Shown: positions 10,899 to 21,900 of the stretch, one piece after another | Layout of the letters: each line of letters begins with the position of its first letter | Position numbering within the stretch: the stretch's first letter is position 1 | NCBI GenBank assembly: GCA_905221605.1 | Contig: CAJNDS010002646.1 | Location: 597,001-661,000 of the forward strand | DNA length: 64,000 nucleotides | Reading direction: 5' to 3' | Source of the DNA: Symbiodinium natans | Lineage: Eukaryota > Sar > Dinophyceae > Suessiales > Symbiodiniaceae | Position numbers and translations under genes: made by a program | The notes under the pieces: generated by a model | Seen by the model: only the letters and a program-made list of their open reading frames with translations | What the model was told of the DNA's origin: nothing | The model's database searches: none

Positions 10899-11033
10899 GT
10901 AGCCCGGTGGTGCACTTTTGCTGTTTTAGTTCTAGGTTCCCCTCCACAGTACCCATCCCCCAGCAAGCGTACCTTTATCATAGTTTAGGGGTTTGGAGTT
11001 TAGGGTGTTTAGTATGGATACTGGGCTACTAAG
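10899..11033 (+). mobile_element. Putative intron made of a family D element
   Basis: Starts GTAGCCCGGTGG and ends CTGGGCTACTAAG, so the inverted ends coincide with GT and AG. The copy at 37655 starts in the same way after a coding-like island. Confidence 0.55.
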
Positions 11034-11064
11034 TTTAAGTTTAGTCGGCAAGCCGAGGGGTATC

Positions 11065-11292
11065 TCACTCGCCAAAGCGCGCCGCGTCAGGAAGCATTCG
11101 TCCAAAAGCTGTCATCTCCACCTCCCCCTGTAAACGCTTAGAACTTCGTTTGATAAGAAACCTGAGAGTACTATTACAACTGTTTTTGTCGTATGGTTCT
11201 AAACACAAGGAGTGGCGACGCATGTATTTCATCCTTTCCCCTATTATTAAATCGAAATGAGTTTTTAATATTAGGGGGATGTTTTTATCCAT
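11065..11292 (-). CDS. Possible minus-strand ORF, 75 codons
   Basis: A repeat-free minus ORF with ordinary amino-acid composition. A shorter plus frame (FKFSRQAEGYLTRQSAP) overlaps it and follows the family D intron, so the plus reading may be the real one. No family recognised. Confidence 0.25.
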   Translation of the reverse strand: MDKNIPLILKTHFDLIIGERMKYMRRHSLCLEPYDKNSCNSTLRFLIKRSSKRLQGEVEMTAFGRMLPDAARFGE

Positions 11293-11443
11293 CTGTCATG
11301 TTTTGGGTTCAAAGGGTTTAGGCTTCAGGGTAGACAGCTAAGTGCTGCGAAATGACTGGGAGGGAAGGGAGGGAAGGGAGGGAAGGGAGCTTCAGGATGT
11401 TGGTTGGTTTGAGGCTTTTGGGAGCCCTCAACCCACCCCCTCA

Positions 11444-11540
11444 ACCCTAAACCCTAAACCCTAACCCTAAACCCTAAACCCTAAACCCTAAACCCTAAAC
11501 CCTAAACCCTAAACCCTAAACCCTAAACCCTAAACCCTAC
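11444..11540. repeat. CCCTAAA array, about 14 copies
   Basis: Near-perfect telomeric heptamers. Confidence 0.96.
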
Positions 11541-11864
11541 ACCCTAAATCGGAATAGGGTTTAAAAGGCGGGGTCGGCTTCGGCAGGATGCTCCGGAAAG
11601 TGTTTTTTTTCAATTAGGGCTACGTTTAGTACAAGGGGGATGGGACTATGTTTGTCATCTTTGGTCTCTGTCTCTCTCTCTCTCTCTGTCTCTCTCTTTC
11701 TTTCGAGAGGTTCTTTCTAGCTGACTTTCTAGTTGTGAATAGTGAATCAGGGAGTTCGGTACCTTAGGCCCACTTCTGAACCCCGTTCCCTTAAACTCTA
11801 CTCCCAAACCCTACACCCCACACCCTAAACCCGAAACCCTTCCGCTTTCAAGGGGCTTTTTTAG

Positions 11865-11926
11865 GGACCCGAGTTCGCTACGATGAGCCAGCAAGCTTCG
11901 GGTTCAAGCAAAGGGCAGTGTTTCAG
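11865..11926 (+). CDS. Candidate exon
   Basis: The acceptor GGGGCTTTTTTAG and the donor TTTCAG/GTTTAGGG are both strong. The frame reads GPEFATMSQQASGSSKGQ. CCCTAAA lies on the left and TTTAGGG on the right. Confidence 0.5.
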
Positions 11927-12805
11927 GTTTAGGGTTTAGGGTTTAGGGTATAGTGGTTTTGGGGTGTGGGGTTTAGGGTTGAGAAGCAGAGTTTCTACGT
12001 ACCAAGCTCATAGTGTGTGTGTGTGGGATACCTGACCTAAAATGAAACCCTTCCTACCCTACAAACGCCCTAAGCCCCAAACCCTAAAGCCTAGACCCTA
12101 AACCCTAAATCATGTTGGTCTCTGAGGGCCCCCTTGGAGCCCCCCGACGTCGCACTGGGGATACCGATGTCCGTCGAAATGCAATTTCAACCGGGATTTT
12201 AGGGTTTAGGATTTAGGGTTTAGGGCTCCCCTGTTGGTCTTTCGTTTATAGTACGAAGCCTTCCATTGAGGCACGCCCCAAGAAGGACTGTAATTGAAAG
12301 AGGGCAGCCTTTGTCCCCGATTTTCGCAGCGAGTTGACACGAAAGCCTGCAGCTGCAGCAGAACAGCCTCCAGGCCGCAGCGTTTTGCGTTTGTACATAA
12401 ACCGCCACATACATGCCGCCCCTAAACCCTAAACTCCTAAAGCCCTTAACCCCAAACCTTGAGCCCAAAATTCCCTCAACCTGGCTCAGCGCTTGTAGTC
12501 TCGCGTGGTGTGGCTCCTCCAGCTCCCCGAGAGCAGCCATGAGAGGCAGGGTGCTGGCGGCGCTTTTACTCCAGGCCCGCCACTTTCGCACTGTGCCCCT
12601 GACTGGAACCCGAAACCTAGGGTTTAGGGTTTAGGGGTTAGGGGATTAGGGTTTAGGGTACGGTTTAGGGTTTAGGGTTTAGGGTGGGTTTAGGGTTTGG
12701 TGTTTAGGGTGTAGGGTGGGTTTAGCGTTTAGGGACACCCTAAACCCTACAGACCCTTGATGGTTTTAGGCTGTCGGCCTGGCTGACAAGATGGGGGGGG
12801 GGGGT

Positions 12806-12893
12806 TGGGGTTTAGGGTTTAGGGTTTAGAGTTTAGGGTTTAGGGTTTAGGGTTTAGGGTTTAGGGTTTAGGGTTTAGGGTTTAGGGTTTAGG
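12806..12893. repeat. TTTAGGG array, about 12 copies
   Basis: Telomeric array preceded by a 12-base G run at about 12793. Confidence 0.95.
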
Positions 12894-13610
12894 TGACCCA
12901 ACGTTTCTTTAGACTTTCTAGTGCACCCTTCGGCGCCGCCGTTAAGCTTCCCAAAGTAAAAAGTAACCCCATAAGTGCAGGTGGCGATCTACTCTGCATG
13001 GGCCTTTGCCTCAGTGCTGAGCCTCGATCTTCTGCCAGAAGCTCCCTAAACTCTACACCCTAAAACCCAAAGCCTAAACCCTGAACCCTAGACGCAAGGG
13101 TAGAACCCGAAGAGTCAACCCCATAAAACTCTCGACCGCTGTAGACCTCAATCTTGCGCAACTCGCCAGTTCGTTAAAAGAGGGAGGGGGGAGCGGGGGG
13201 GTACTTACGAGTAGACATGCGGTCAGTTCTCTAAATTATGGTCCTCTCTGCTGTCCCAAACAAGAGGGGACGCCTTATAATGAGGACCCCCAAAGAGACC
13301 AGATTTTATAGAAGTGATCACATGTTTGGGTTTAGTTTAGGGTTTAGGGCTTGGCCAGAAGTGCCCGTATTCACTTGTTTCCTAAAACGGACTCTCAAAC
13401 CCTAAAACCCCAAAACCTCAATCCCAACCCTCAAACCGTAAAGCCCAAGACCCTACAATCCCTAACCGTAACACCACACATCGGCCTTTGGCAACAGCCG
13501 GCCTGCCATTTCAGTCCCTGTCCCTTGGAATATCTAGGGTTTTGGGCTAAGGGCCCGCAAACGCCTAAACCTAAACCCTAATCTCGAGGTCGGAATAGTT
13601 CCTGAGAGCA

Positions 13611-13892
13611 TTCCCTTATGGTCCCTTTGTAAGTATACTGCAATAATACTTCCCCCCAAAACCCTATTCTAATCATTCAGGCCCCTATAGTACACCCGAA
13701 GCAGGCGCAGGGAATGGAGATGATGCCCCTGCCTCGGCTTTCCATTTTCAACCCATGCCTGGGATTCCAGGTCTGGGAGCTTTAAAAAGGCGTTTGGGGT
13801 CAGAATGAGAAGCCCTACTATAGGGGCCTGAATGCTTAGAATAGGGTTTTGGGGGATCATTCTGGTATAATTGTAAAGGGCCATAAGGGAAT
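13611..13892. mobile_element. Element with ~80-bp terminal inverted repeats
   Basis: The left arm (TTCCCTTATGGTCCCTTTG...AGGCCCCTATAGTA, 13611-13692) matches the right arm (13813-13892) in inverted orientation over about 80 bases. The ~120-base centre has no stable ORF of note. It looks like a foldback or MITE-type element. Confidence 0.8.
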
Positions 13893-13966
13893 ACTATTCG
13901 TAATTAAACCGACCCCTATATTCGGCAGAAACCATGAACCCTAAACCCTATAAACCTGTTTTTGAG

Positions 13967-14050
13967 GGATGTTATGTCATCGGGAAAGAGTCTCCAAGAT
14001 GCGCAGGCGTTCAGGTCCTTTGCTTGCGCATGTCAGGCAAGGGGCAAGGG
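13967..14050 (+). CDS. Candidate 28-codon exon
   Basis: Phase 0 at both ends. The acceptor is CTGTTTTTGAG and the donor is GGG/GTTGAAG. The frame reads GCYVIGKESPRCAGVQV and then LCLRMSGKGQG. Confidence 0.45.
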
Positions 14051-14522
14051 GTTGAAGTTTAAGGTGGTTCAGGTTTTAGGGTAAACCCTAAACCCAGGAC
14101 AACCCTGAAAAAGGTTTGTAATTGGAGTTACCCTTCTCTACCCATGGACCTTCAAGTAGAGGTGTGTTATTTTGGGGTTCAGAGCTGCAGGAACTAGGGT
14201 TTGCGGGTTTCGGGTCGAGGATTAGGGGTTTAAACCCTAAACCATAAACCCTGAAAGCCTAAAAACCTAAACCCTGAATTCTAAACCCTAAACCCTAGCC
14301 GCAAACCCCAAACCTTGAAGAGCGACGGCATGTAGCAGAATGTAGGCCCCTGTTTCCCTTGAGGGTTGAAGTTCCCATATAATCTCCCTGAACTGCAAAC
14401 CCTAAACACTACACCTAAACCCTACACACCCTACACCCTAAACCCTACACCCTACACCCTAAACCCTACACCCTAAACCCGAAACCCATTTTCTGCCTAG
14501 CTTTCTCCTGGGTCTGGTGTAG

Positions 14523-14575
14523 TATGCCTGCGAGGCCACTCCAGGCACCCGAGGAAGACCCGCCCGCCCAGGACG
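14523..14575 (+). CDS. Candidate exon, proline- and acid-rich
   Basis: A long pyrimidine-rich run (TTTCTCCTGGGTCTGGTGTAG) precedes it and GT of a TTTAGGG run follows. The frame reads MPARPLQAPEEDPPAQD. Confidence 0.4.
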
Positions 14576-14752
14576 GTTTAGGGCTTGAGGGTTTAGGGTC
14601 TAGGGTTTTAGGGTTTAGGGATTAGGGTTTCGGGTTTAGGGTTTAGGGTTTCAGGGTTTCAGGGCTTAGGGTTTAGGCTTAGGGTAAGTCTTATAAGCTT
14701 CACACCTCAAACCCTAACAACTTTACCGCCAACACGCTGCGGTGTTACGTAC

Positions 14753-14851
14753 ATGCATGTCCTTTATTCCCCGGACCGTTTTGGGTGCCCTGAGTGTGAT
14801 GTGCCATGCTGCAAGGGCCCAAAATTCAGGGACCCTGGACATCCATTGTGG
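14753..14851 (+). CDS. Candidate exon with clustered cysteines
   Basis: The frame reads HVLYSPDRFGCPECDVPCC and then KGPKFRDPGHPLW, ending at TGG/GTTTTT. The Cx2C then CC arrangement could bind metal, but no known domain is recognised. It may extend upstream toward 14705. Confidence 0.5.
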
Positions 14852-14908
14852 GTTTTTTTAACGGCTCAGGCATACGCAGCCCGAAGCCCCAAGCCCTAAG
14901 CCCTAAAG

Positions 14909-14988
14909 GTACCCGAAAGTGGAAGCATTCTCCGGAGTGCAGAGGGGGTTGGCCTAAATTCGGGGCCAGTATTGTGGGCATTGCCAGG
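14909..14988 (+). CDS. Candidate exon
   Basis: Starts after CCCTAAAG and ends at CAGG/GTTAGG. The frame reads VPESGSILRSAEGVGLNS. Confidence 0.35.
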
Positions 14989-15106
14989 GTTAGGTTTTAG
15001 CGTATAGGGTTTAGGGTCTCGGGTTTCGGGTTTCGGGTTGCTAAATGGTTGGATTCCTGAAAAAACCAACCATCCTCCCCACGAGCCGAATCGCACACGC
15101 TTTCAG

Positions 15107-15175
15107 CAGCCTGGACTCCAGCGGGCAGACGGCGATGCAAGCATGTCCGCACACACAGCTCAGCCTGAAACCCTA
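15107..15175 (+). CDS. Candidate exon, frame and strand uncertain
   Basis: Strong acceptor CACACGCTTTCAG. The plus frame reads QPGLQRADGDASMSAH. A minus frame (ELCVRTCLHRRLPAGVQ) is equally open. Confidence 0.3.
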
Positions 15176-15591
15176 AGCCCCAAGCCCTAAACCCTGAACG
15201 CCCCCAAGCCATACTCTACTTGCTGAGGTCCCACAGCCTGCTGACCTGCTTAGGGATTAGGCTTTAGGGTTAGTTATCAGATGATTGGAGTATTAGAATT
15301 GTTTGAGGTATTTTATTTCCATGGACTTACTTTGCCAACCCTATGAACTGTAACCTTTGTTGGGTTTCTTCATTTGTCAGGGCTTTATTAACCCTAGGGT
15401 TCAGGGTTTAGGGTTCAGGGTTTAGGGTTTAGGGATAGGTGTTAGGGTTTAGGGTGAAAGTTTAGCCTTCTAGTTTCGTGGTTCTTGGAGAAGTACGTGG
15501 GAGGCTTCTAAGAGCAAGGGCACCCACCCACAGGTACCTACAGTTGGAGGTCGGGCAAACCCTGGAAGCTGAGGCGAACTCTTTTTTTTTT

Positions 15592-15801
15592 GGGGGGGGG
15601 GGGGGGGGGGTGGGTGGGGGGGGGGGGGTGGGTGGGGGGGGGGGGGGGGGTGGGGGGGGGGGGGGTGGGGGGTTTGGGGGGGGGGGGGGGGGGGTTTGGG
15701 GGGGTTTGGGGGGGGTTTGGGGGGGGTTTGGGGGGGGGTTGGGGGGGGGGGGGGGGGGGGGGTTTGGGGGGGGGGTTTGGGGGGGGGGGGGGGGGGGGGG
15801 G
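15592..15801. repeat. 210-bp G-rich tract with sparse T
   Basis: Runs of 4-22 G separated by T, GTTTG or TTGG, preceded by a T10 run. The plus strand meets the sequence requirement for G-quadruplexes many times over. It gives glycine-only ORFs that are not genes. It may be a degraded TTTAGGG array with G expansion, since it ends directly in GTTAGGGTTTAGGG. Confidence 0.9.
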
Positions 15802-16208
15802 TTAGGGTTTAGGGGGTTTTTTCTAATAGGACCTGACCTTACAGTTTCTAGGGTAGATCATTGCTACATAAGGCTCCCGAAGTAAGGACAACGGTGGAGG
15901 CCCATTAAAAACAGAACCTTGCAAGGAGTTGGGCGGCCAGAAGGATCCCATGACTGAGTTGCTGCACTGGGTTCTGGGCTCAGCTGCTAGCCCAACCCCG
16001 TAACCCCAACCCCCCAAACCCCCCGACCCCTAACCCGAACGTCCCGAAGGTTCCCCAGGTACCTACCCCCATGAACCCTCCTCCCTTAGCAACCCTGCAA
16101 TCATCCTACTTCAACCCCCAATCCCTCAAGGGCAAATGTAACTATATAGTAGACTACTTAGAGTTTAGGATTTAGGTTTAGGGCTTAGGGTTTAGGGTTT
16201 AGGGTGAT

Positions 16209-16262
16209 AGTATATACTTGGGCCCTAAAGCTATCGCATAGGAACCCCTTCCAAGTATATAT
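16209..16262. repeat. Family H short repeat (inverted copy at 52.66-52.72 kb)
   Basis: GATAGTATATACTTGGGCCC followed by TAAAGC is found again, as reverse complement and diverged, at about 52663-52717. Confidence 0.55.
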
Positions 16263-16820
16263 GTAGGCACATGGACCCTTTGGGAATACTGGCACTACCG
16301 GGGTTGTACCCAATCATGTGTCCTTTTCTTCCCGAAGCCATAGTGAACCTGCACCCTCTGGAGGTTTAGGCTGTAGGGTTTAGGGTTGAGGGTTGAGGGT
16401 TGAGGGTTGAGGCCCCGATAAGGAGCCCAGGCCCGCACTTCCACGATACAGGAACCTATCTAAAGAGGCCCAAGTAGATGCTCTCGAGGTACATGGACCC
16501 TAAACCCAAAACCCTCAACCCTAAACCCTCATGTGTGTGTGTGTGTACATATACATATTTATATATATATATATACACATATTTTCATATTTATTTATAC
16601 AGGTACATGCACCCTTTGGGATTGGGGGTCTGGATCTTTTCCCTAAGCCCAGTTAAGCCCTGAGTCTCGTAAGACCTGAAGCCGTATAGCCGCAAATAAC
16701 GAAACTAGAGCGGGTTTAGGGTTTAGGGTTTAGGGTTTAGGGTTTAGGGTTCAGGGTTCAGGGTTTAGGGTTTAGGGTTTAGGGTTTCACCCTAAAACCT
16801 TAAGCCCTTCAACCTCCGAG

Positions 16821-16884
16821 GCCATCGAGAATAGCGATCCAGAGCTTCTCAAAAACCTCACGGAGAGGTACAAGGAACGCATTC
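16821..16884 (+). CDS. Candidate exon, charged helix
   Basis: The acceptor is CAACCTCCGAG and the donor is ATTC/GTGAG. The frame reads AIENSDPELLKNLTERYKER, typical of a coding helix, in a 75-base island between CCCTAAA and TTTAGGG. Confidence 0.5.
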
Positions 16885-17332
16885 GTGAGATTTAGGGTTC
16901 AGGGTCTAGGGTTGAGGGTTTAGGGTTTAGGGTTTGGGGTTTGGGGTTTGGGGTTAAGGGTTTGGGGTTTTGGAGGGGTTAGAGGTGTAGGGTGTTCAGG
17001 GTGTCGACATGTACCGATTCCTCGGTTGGCCCTGGGGACATTTCGTATGTTCCCTTATTGGGTTTAAGAGGACACTAAACCCTAAACCCTAAACCCTGAA
17101 TAGAGGGCCCTCCTAGATTCAGGTTCAACATGCCAAGCTCTGTGTGTAGATTGTCAGGTGGACCTACCTGAAAGTTACCCTAGTGAGCATATTGCACTGT
17201 TGCCTGGGAACATCATCGGCCCTAACCTCCTAACCCCTAAGCCCAAAACCCTAGACCCTGTCAACCCTATAAACCCTAAACCCTAGACATCGCAACCCTC
17301 TGATGATAATCAACCAACACAGGGATCTTCAT

Positions 17333-17365
17333 GCAGAGAAAGGAAGGGTCAAGCCGTAGTTGCAG
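17333..17365 (+). CDS. Candidate small exon before a family B intron
   Basis: The acceptor is AATCAACCAACACAG. The frame reads IFMQRKEGSSRSC and joins in phase to the exon at 17549 if the intron uses a GA donor (GAGTTACTTG), a donor type known from dinoflagellates. Confidence 0.35.
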
Positions 17366-17548
17366 GAGTTACTTGAAGGTGCATTGGGTAGTTGTAAGTA
17401 GGGTTATGAGTACCTAAGCAGTGTTATCATCGGAGTTGCCCTACTTGTAGCCCCACTTCATGGGTAGCTACAAGTCATAAGTACCCTGAAAAAAAGGTTT
17501 ATACTTGGAGTTTCCCTACTTTATAAGCCTACTTGTACCTTCAAGTAG
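17366..17548 (+). mobile_element. Family B element as putative intron
   Basis: Starts GAGTTACTTGAAGG and ends GTACCTTCAAGTAG, the inverted ends of family B. It has the internal CTTCATGGGTAGCTACAAG typical of the family, perhaps two nested copies. Confidence 0.6.
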
Positions 17549-17603
17549 GATTACTTTTGGTTGTATTAACGAGGGACCTTATCTAGAGTGTCTACATCCG
17601 CAG
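17549..17603 (+). CDS. Candidate exon after family B intron
   Basis: Starts after CAAGTAG. The frame reads ITFGCINEGPYLECLHPQ. The donor is unclear; a GC donor follows shortly. Confidence 0.4.
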
Positions 17604-17727
17604 GGGCTCCCCTAATCCTGCCTCCTGGGTAGCCCCGACACCCCACAATAATTCTAAGGCCAGGACCGAGACCCCAAACCCTAAAGCCTAAAGCCGAAAC
17701 CCTCAACCCTAAACCCTGAACGGCAAG

Positions 17728-17854
17728 CCACAAGCTGCCCAGTATGAAGCACTTGCGTCCCTGTGGCCCAAGCACATCGCAAGCTTCTCCCAACGCCTCA
17801 GCCTGGCTTGGAAGGCTGGGCCCTTCCTTGCCGCAGACCTTCCCCCCCCTTAAG
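17728..17854 (+). CDS. Candidate exon, helical, 41+ codons
   Basis: The frame reads PQAAQYEALASLWPKHIASF and then SQRLSLAWKAGPFLAADL. It meets a TAA at 17851 one base before the clear donor TAAG/GTTTGGGG. If TAA codes for Gln the exon runs to that donor; otherwise it is a C-terminus. A second frame is also open to the donor. Confidence 0.45.
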
Positions 17855-18002
17855 GTTTGGGGGTTAGGGTTTAGGGTTTAGGGTGCTATGTGCCCCTTGT
17901 AGCTTATGTGCAACCCTAACAGGTTTAGGGCTTAGGGAGGGCTTAGGCCCTAAACCCTAGCCTAGCCCTAAACCCTAAACCCTAAACCCCCTACTTCCCT
18001 AG

Positions 18003-18062
18003 GTTCTTCAAAGCCGTCACACCCCAAGCTGCCTCAGATCCTGGAAGCCCTCAGCCCGAACT
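18003..18062 (+). CDS. Candidate exon
   Basis: The acceptor is CCCCCTACTTCCCTAG. The frame reads FFKAVTPQAASDPGSPQPEL. The 3' end runs into CCCTAAA. Confidence 0.35.
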
Positions 18063-18436
18063 CACCCTAAACCCTAAACCCCAAACCCTAAACCCTAAAC
18101 CCTAAACCCTAAACCCTAAACCCTAAACCCTAAACCCTAAACCCCCTTGTTTCAACCCGCAAACTCCCTCAAGTCTACCGACTCAGGGGTTTCGGGTCTG
18201 TAGGGTTTAGGGTTCAGGGTTTAGGGTTTAGGGTTTAGGGTTTAGGGCTAGTGTTTAGGTTCAAAAATTGAACCCAAGACCCTGAAAGCCCTGGGACCCC
18301 GACCCTGAACACCTAGACCCTAAAAAAACCCAAACCCTAAAACGCCCGCAGCCCTAAAAGCCCTACACCCTCAAACCCCTCAAACCCCTCAACCCTAAAA
18401 ACCCTATACCCTAGACGTTCCCTTTCACAAAAAAAG

Positions 18437-18524
18437 GCCATCGATGGCGTCAGAGGAGGAGCTTGCCAGGAAATTTCAGGCAGCCTTCAAGGTCCCCTGC
18501 GGGGAAGATGGGAGACGCGTTGAG
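18437..18524 (+). CDS. Candidate exon, possible start MASEEEL
   Basis: The frame reads MASEEELARKFQAAFKVPCG and then EDGRRVE, ending in phase 0 at GAG/GTTTAGGG. The ATG at 18444 could be a true start, or the exon could begin after the AG at 18435-18436. Confidence 0.5.
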
Positions 18525-19026
18525 GTTTAGGGTTTAGGACTCAGGGTTTATAGGGTTTAGGGTTTAGGATTTAGGGTTTAGTGTTTATGGAAATAAGGGA
18601 CCCCCGAATATAGTCCCACAAAAAGTAGGACGCCCTTATATAAGAAGGACCCCAAGAAGGTACCCCCGAATATCGTATACGCCCATGTGTGTATAGTTCG
18701 ATTCCCTGAACCCTAAACCCCCTTTCGGCAGCCTTAATTAGGCTTAATTATCCCTAAATAGCCTTCATTATGGGGGGGAACCTGGGTTTAGGGTTTAGGG
18801 CTTCAATGTTAAGGGTTTATAGGGCTTGAGATGCAGGCGTTTGTGCTGTAGCGATTAAGTTTCTGGGAAGCAAAGCTGCGGGGTGTAAGCCTTCACGTTT
18901 TGTCTCCAGCTTTTTGGCTTAGAGGTTTCCACGTTTCCCACAGGTTGAGGCTTCTAGGAGGGTGTACGGTCCGAAACCCAAAGATTTAAGCCCTAGACCC
19001 TACCTTGGACTCCATTTAAGGGTTAG

Positions 19027-19455
19027 TTTTCCTACCAAGCTGAGAAGGTCACAAGGGTCAAAGTTACAAGCAAGAACGATCTACGCGAGGGAACAGAGCT
19101 TCTGATCCACAAGATGTGTGAACTTTGCGAGAGGGCTGTGGACCCGGCGCATATCGGAACCGAGCTAACGTTCGACGTTGAGTTGAGGATGGGACGAGTT
19201 GCCCCAAAGATGGCAGGAATGGCAGATGGGTCCACTGGATAGCTTTGCATCTACTGCGGAGCGAGATGCAGCTACGGCAATGATTATGCACGGAACTCGG
19301 CCGGAGGCTCCGAGGCACAACCACGACGGTTGTAGCAAAGCCAATACACCCGGCGGTCTGGGCGGGAACAAGACTTGGCGTAGCGATCTTCTATAAGCTT
19401 TCATGCAATAACTCAACAGGTCGCAAAGCGGGGTGCGGCATACCCTTATCACCCT
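19027..19455 (+). CDS. Long exon-like block, three in-frame TAG, no TGA
   Basis: The longest telomere-free block of the left half. The frame reads FSYQAEKVTRVKVTSKNDLR, then EGTELLIHKMCELCERAVDP, and is uninterrupted to a TAG at 19240. It then continues in the same frame (LCIYCGARCSYGNDYARNS) over two more TAG codons with no TGA or TAA to about 19455. A +1-shifted frame (FASTAERDAATAMIMHGTRP) is also open from about 19235 to a TAA, so a frameshift is the alternative. Two CxxC pairs are visible. No family recognised. Confidence 0.5.
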
Positions 19456-19681
19456 AAGCCTGTACAACCCTAAACCTATAAACCCTAAACCCTGCGTTCG
19501 TGCACAACACGAGACCCGGAGCCTGGAGCCCCAAAGGGCTCGGGGTTTACGGTTAGGGTTTAGGGTCTATGAAAAAACCCCAAACCCTAAACCCCAAACC
19601 CTGAACACTAAACTGCGGGTTTAGGGTTGAACCCTAAACCCCAAACCCTAAACCCTCTCAAGACCGACCTCTATCCTTCAG

Positions 19682-19733
19682 GCGGCAGCAGAAAATGCAG
19701 CGAGGCCGCCCCAGGCCATTCCCCGGTCTTCTG
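19682..19733 (+). CDS. Candidate exon
   Basis: The acceptor is GACCTCTATCCTTCAG and the donor is TCTG/GTTTATGG. The frame reads AAAENAARPPQAIPRSS. Confidence 0.45.
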
Positions 19734-19835
19734 GTTTATGGTTTAGGGTTTATGGTTTAGGGTTTATGCGTTTTGTTTTCTTGTAAATTGTTTGACTTCG
19801 AACATCCCCACCCTCTCTTGGTAGAGATGCTCTGG

Positions 19836-20015
19836 GGTTGTTCGGTGTTGGGCACTCCAGGGAGACTCTAGGTTGGGCCTCTGGGGCTGGGGTTGGGCAC
19901 TCCAAAAGAGACTCTGGGATTGGCAACTCCATGGAGACTCTGGGGTTGGGCACTCCAGGGACACTCCAGAGTTGGGCACTCCAGGGATACTTTGGGGTTG
20001 GGCACTCCAGGGATG
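19836..20015. repeat. ~30-bp minisatellite, about 6 copies
   Basis: Unit near GGTTGGGCACTCCAGGGAGAC followed by TCT, degenerate. A minus-strand ORF rich in LECPTP is its translation. Confidence 0.85.
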
Positions 20016-20099
20016 AGCGAGGAGTAGACCGGGCGAGGAGAAGATTTCGGGGTGAGGAGAAGAGTTGAGTTTAAAATCTAACAACCCCACACCGAGGGT

Positions 20100-20690
20100 G
20101 AAGAAATAGTTAGGTATATATACATATATATGTAGGTACAAATAAATAAGTAAACATATATATATGTACTTACTTGTGATTTTGTATATTTATCATGGGC
20201 CGTACAACACATACTCTGTGGTGTTGATACAGCCACGTGCATGTACCATATTAAAATAGGAGCACGCATAGTAATGACTGCATTCCTATTCAAGCACCAT
20301 CGTTTTTACGAGGGTGGCCTCTATAAATGTACAATTATGTGCTTACGAATATGTATGTGGATATTCGACGAAAACTACTTCTTTCCGTATCGACCATGGA
20401 CCCTCTATTGAATAATTCATGTGCATGCACATGTAGGGCCACGCCGTAAGACACGAGGCACAGCAGAGAGCACCAGCTTGGTCTTTCTTTGTTTTTGCAG
20501 ATGTTTTTCGTGCTTCCAGGGTTGCATGCTCAGTTGCAGATTGCTAGCAGACATTTGCAGACTTTTGTTGATAATAAATACAGCTGAGTTTTTAAAATCT
20601 TGATTGCAAGAAGTTAAAGCCAGAAGTATAGCAAGTGTTGATCATGCACATAAAAAATGTGCAACCATACGCAAAAAAATGTAAGCAGAA
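20100..20690. other. AT-rich segment without convincing gene
   Basis: Contains ATATATAC/TATGTA tracts and few telomeric repeats. Short ORFs on both strands are low-complexity or unrecognised. Confidence 0.5.
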
Positions 20691-20710
20691 CAGAAGGCAC
20701 CCTCTGAGCT

Positions 20711-20842
20711 CCTCGAAGAAAGACGCCCGCACACCCCGACACCACGTGCCGCAGAGGCGCCCTCGTTCGCGCAGCGCGCGCGGCAAAGGCTTCGGCAGCA
20801 ATGGGCAGCGCCTCTGGGCTCTCAACTCGTGCACAGTTCTTT
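20711..20842 (+). CDS. Candidate exon, Ala/Arg-rich
   Basis: The frame reads TPAHPDTTCRRGALVRAARA and then AKASAAMGSASGLSTRAQFF, ending at TTCTTT/GTGAGT, a consensus donor. It may instead read on to about 20900. The start is approximate. Confidence 0.4.
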
Positions 20843-21199
20843 GTGAGTCTTGTGCAGGGTGGTGACCTGCAAGGAGGGGCCCCCTTGCCACACTGGTACA
20901 CCCTAAACCTTAAACCCGAAACCCTAAACCGGCTAAGGGAACCATGTTGTTCCAACCCAGCTTAGATCTCTGCTTGGAACTAAGGGCCCCTTCTTGGAGG
21001 TATCGGCGTTTACAAGGCCAAAGAATCCTAAAGCTCCAGACGGGTGAATTTTAGGGTTTAGAGTTATAGGTTTTAGGCTTATGGGGTTTTAGGGCTTCAG
21101 GTCTTTAGGGTTTTGAGGCTTTAGGATTTTTGAGTCTCAGGGCCTAAACCGACTAAGCGGACACATCTCGTACGCAGGGCTGACTTGCCTGAGTCTGCA

Positions 21200-21293
21200 C
21201 AAGCGAGAGAGAGAGAGAGAGAGAGGGGGAGAGATAGAAAGAGAGAAGGCGAGACTGAGTAACTGAGTGAGTGAGTGAGAGAGAGAGAGAGAA
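21200..21293. repeat. GA-rich microsatellite
   Basis: GAGAGA and GAGTGA runs; gives Ser/Leu-rich minus-strand ORFs. Confidence 0.9.
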
Positions 21294-21378
21294 CAAAAAA
21301 AACTGAAAAAAGCAAAAGCGAGAGGGAAGGAGGGACGGAGGGAGACCCTAAACCTAAACCCTACAAGTTTAGAATTAG

Positions 21379-21476
21379 AAGCCCTGTGCATGCGACAAAG
21401 GATTCGGGTACAGCTTGTCGTTACGCTGGACACAGTCGCTGCCACCGTGACAGCCACCAAGGACCAGAAGAGTTGA
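21379..21476 (+). CDS. Candidate exon ending at TGA
   Basis: Starts after AGAATTAG. The frame reads ALCMRQRIRVQLVVTLDTVA and then ATVTATKDQKS, then TGA at 21474. Beta-rich hydrophobic pattern. Possible C-terminus. Confidence 0.45.
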
Positions 21477-21736
21477 AGAACCACCCTAAACCCTAAACTC
21501 TAAGCCTTAAAATTAAGCCATCAGCCCTCAACCCCAAGCCCTATCCCCAAGACTTGACTTTAGGCGCCCTGAGGCCCCTAACACATGAACCCCAAACAGA
21601 CAAGTAGTGAGCCTACAACACTTCTCAGGCGACTTGCATGCCAAAGCTTTGACCCCAAGCCCTAGTACAGGAACCTATTTGAGCCCGAACTCTTACTTGG
21701 AAGGTTCATGGGGAACTACAAGTAGGGAAGCCATAG

Positions 21737-21859
21737 CTGCCATTCTGGTCGTTCCTTCGCTGCTGGCTGGCCAGAAAGGCGAAGGCTGCTGGCGACAAAG
21801 ATGCCAAACATGCCGAGGACTCACCGCCAGCACCATGTCGCGCCGCCCTTCCTCCAAGG
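21737..21859 (+). CDS. Candidate 41-codon exon before a 41-nt telomeric intron
   Basis: Starts after GAAGCCATAG at the end of a family B left half. The frame reads LARKAKAAGDKDAKHAED in its middle and ends in phase 0 at AGG/GTTTAGG. Confidence 0.45.
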
Positions 21860-21900
21860 GTTTAGGGTTTAGGGTTTAGGGTTTAGGGTTTAGGGTTTAG
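21860..21900 (+). other. Putative intron of pure telomeric repeats, 41 nt
   Basis: Five GTTTAGG units plus GTTTAG, so it begins GT and ends AG. Without removal the frame meets TAG at once (under the standard code). Same length as the run at 37204-37244. Confidence 0.5.
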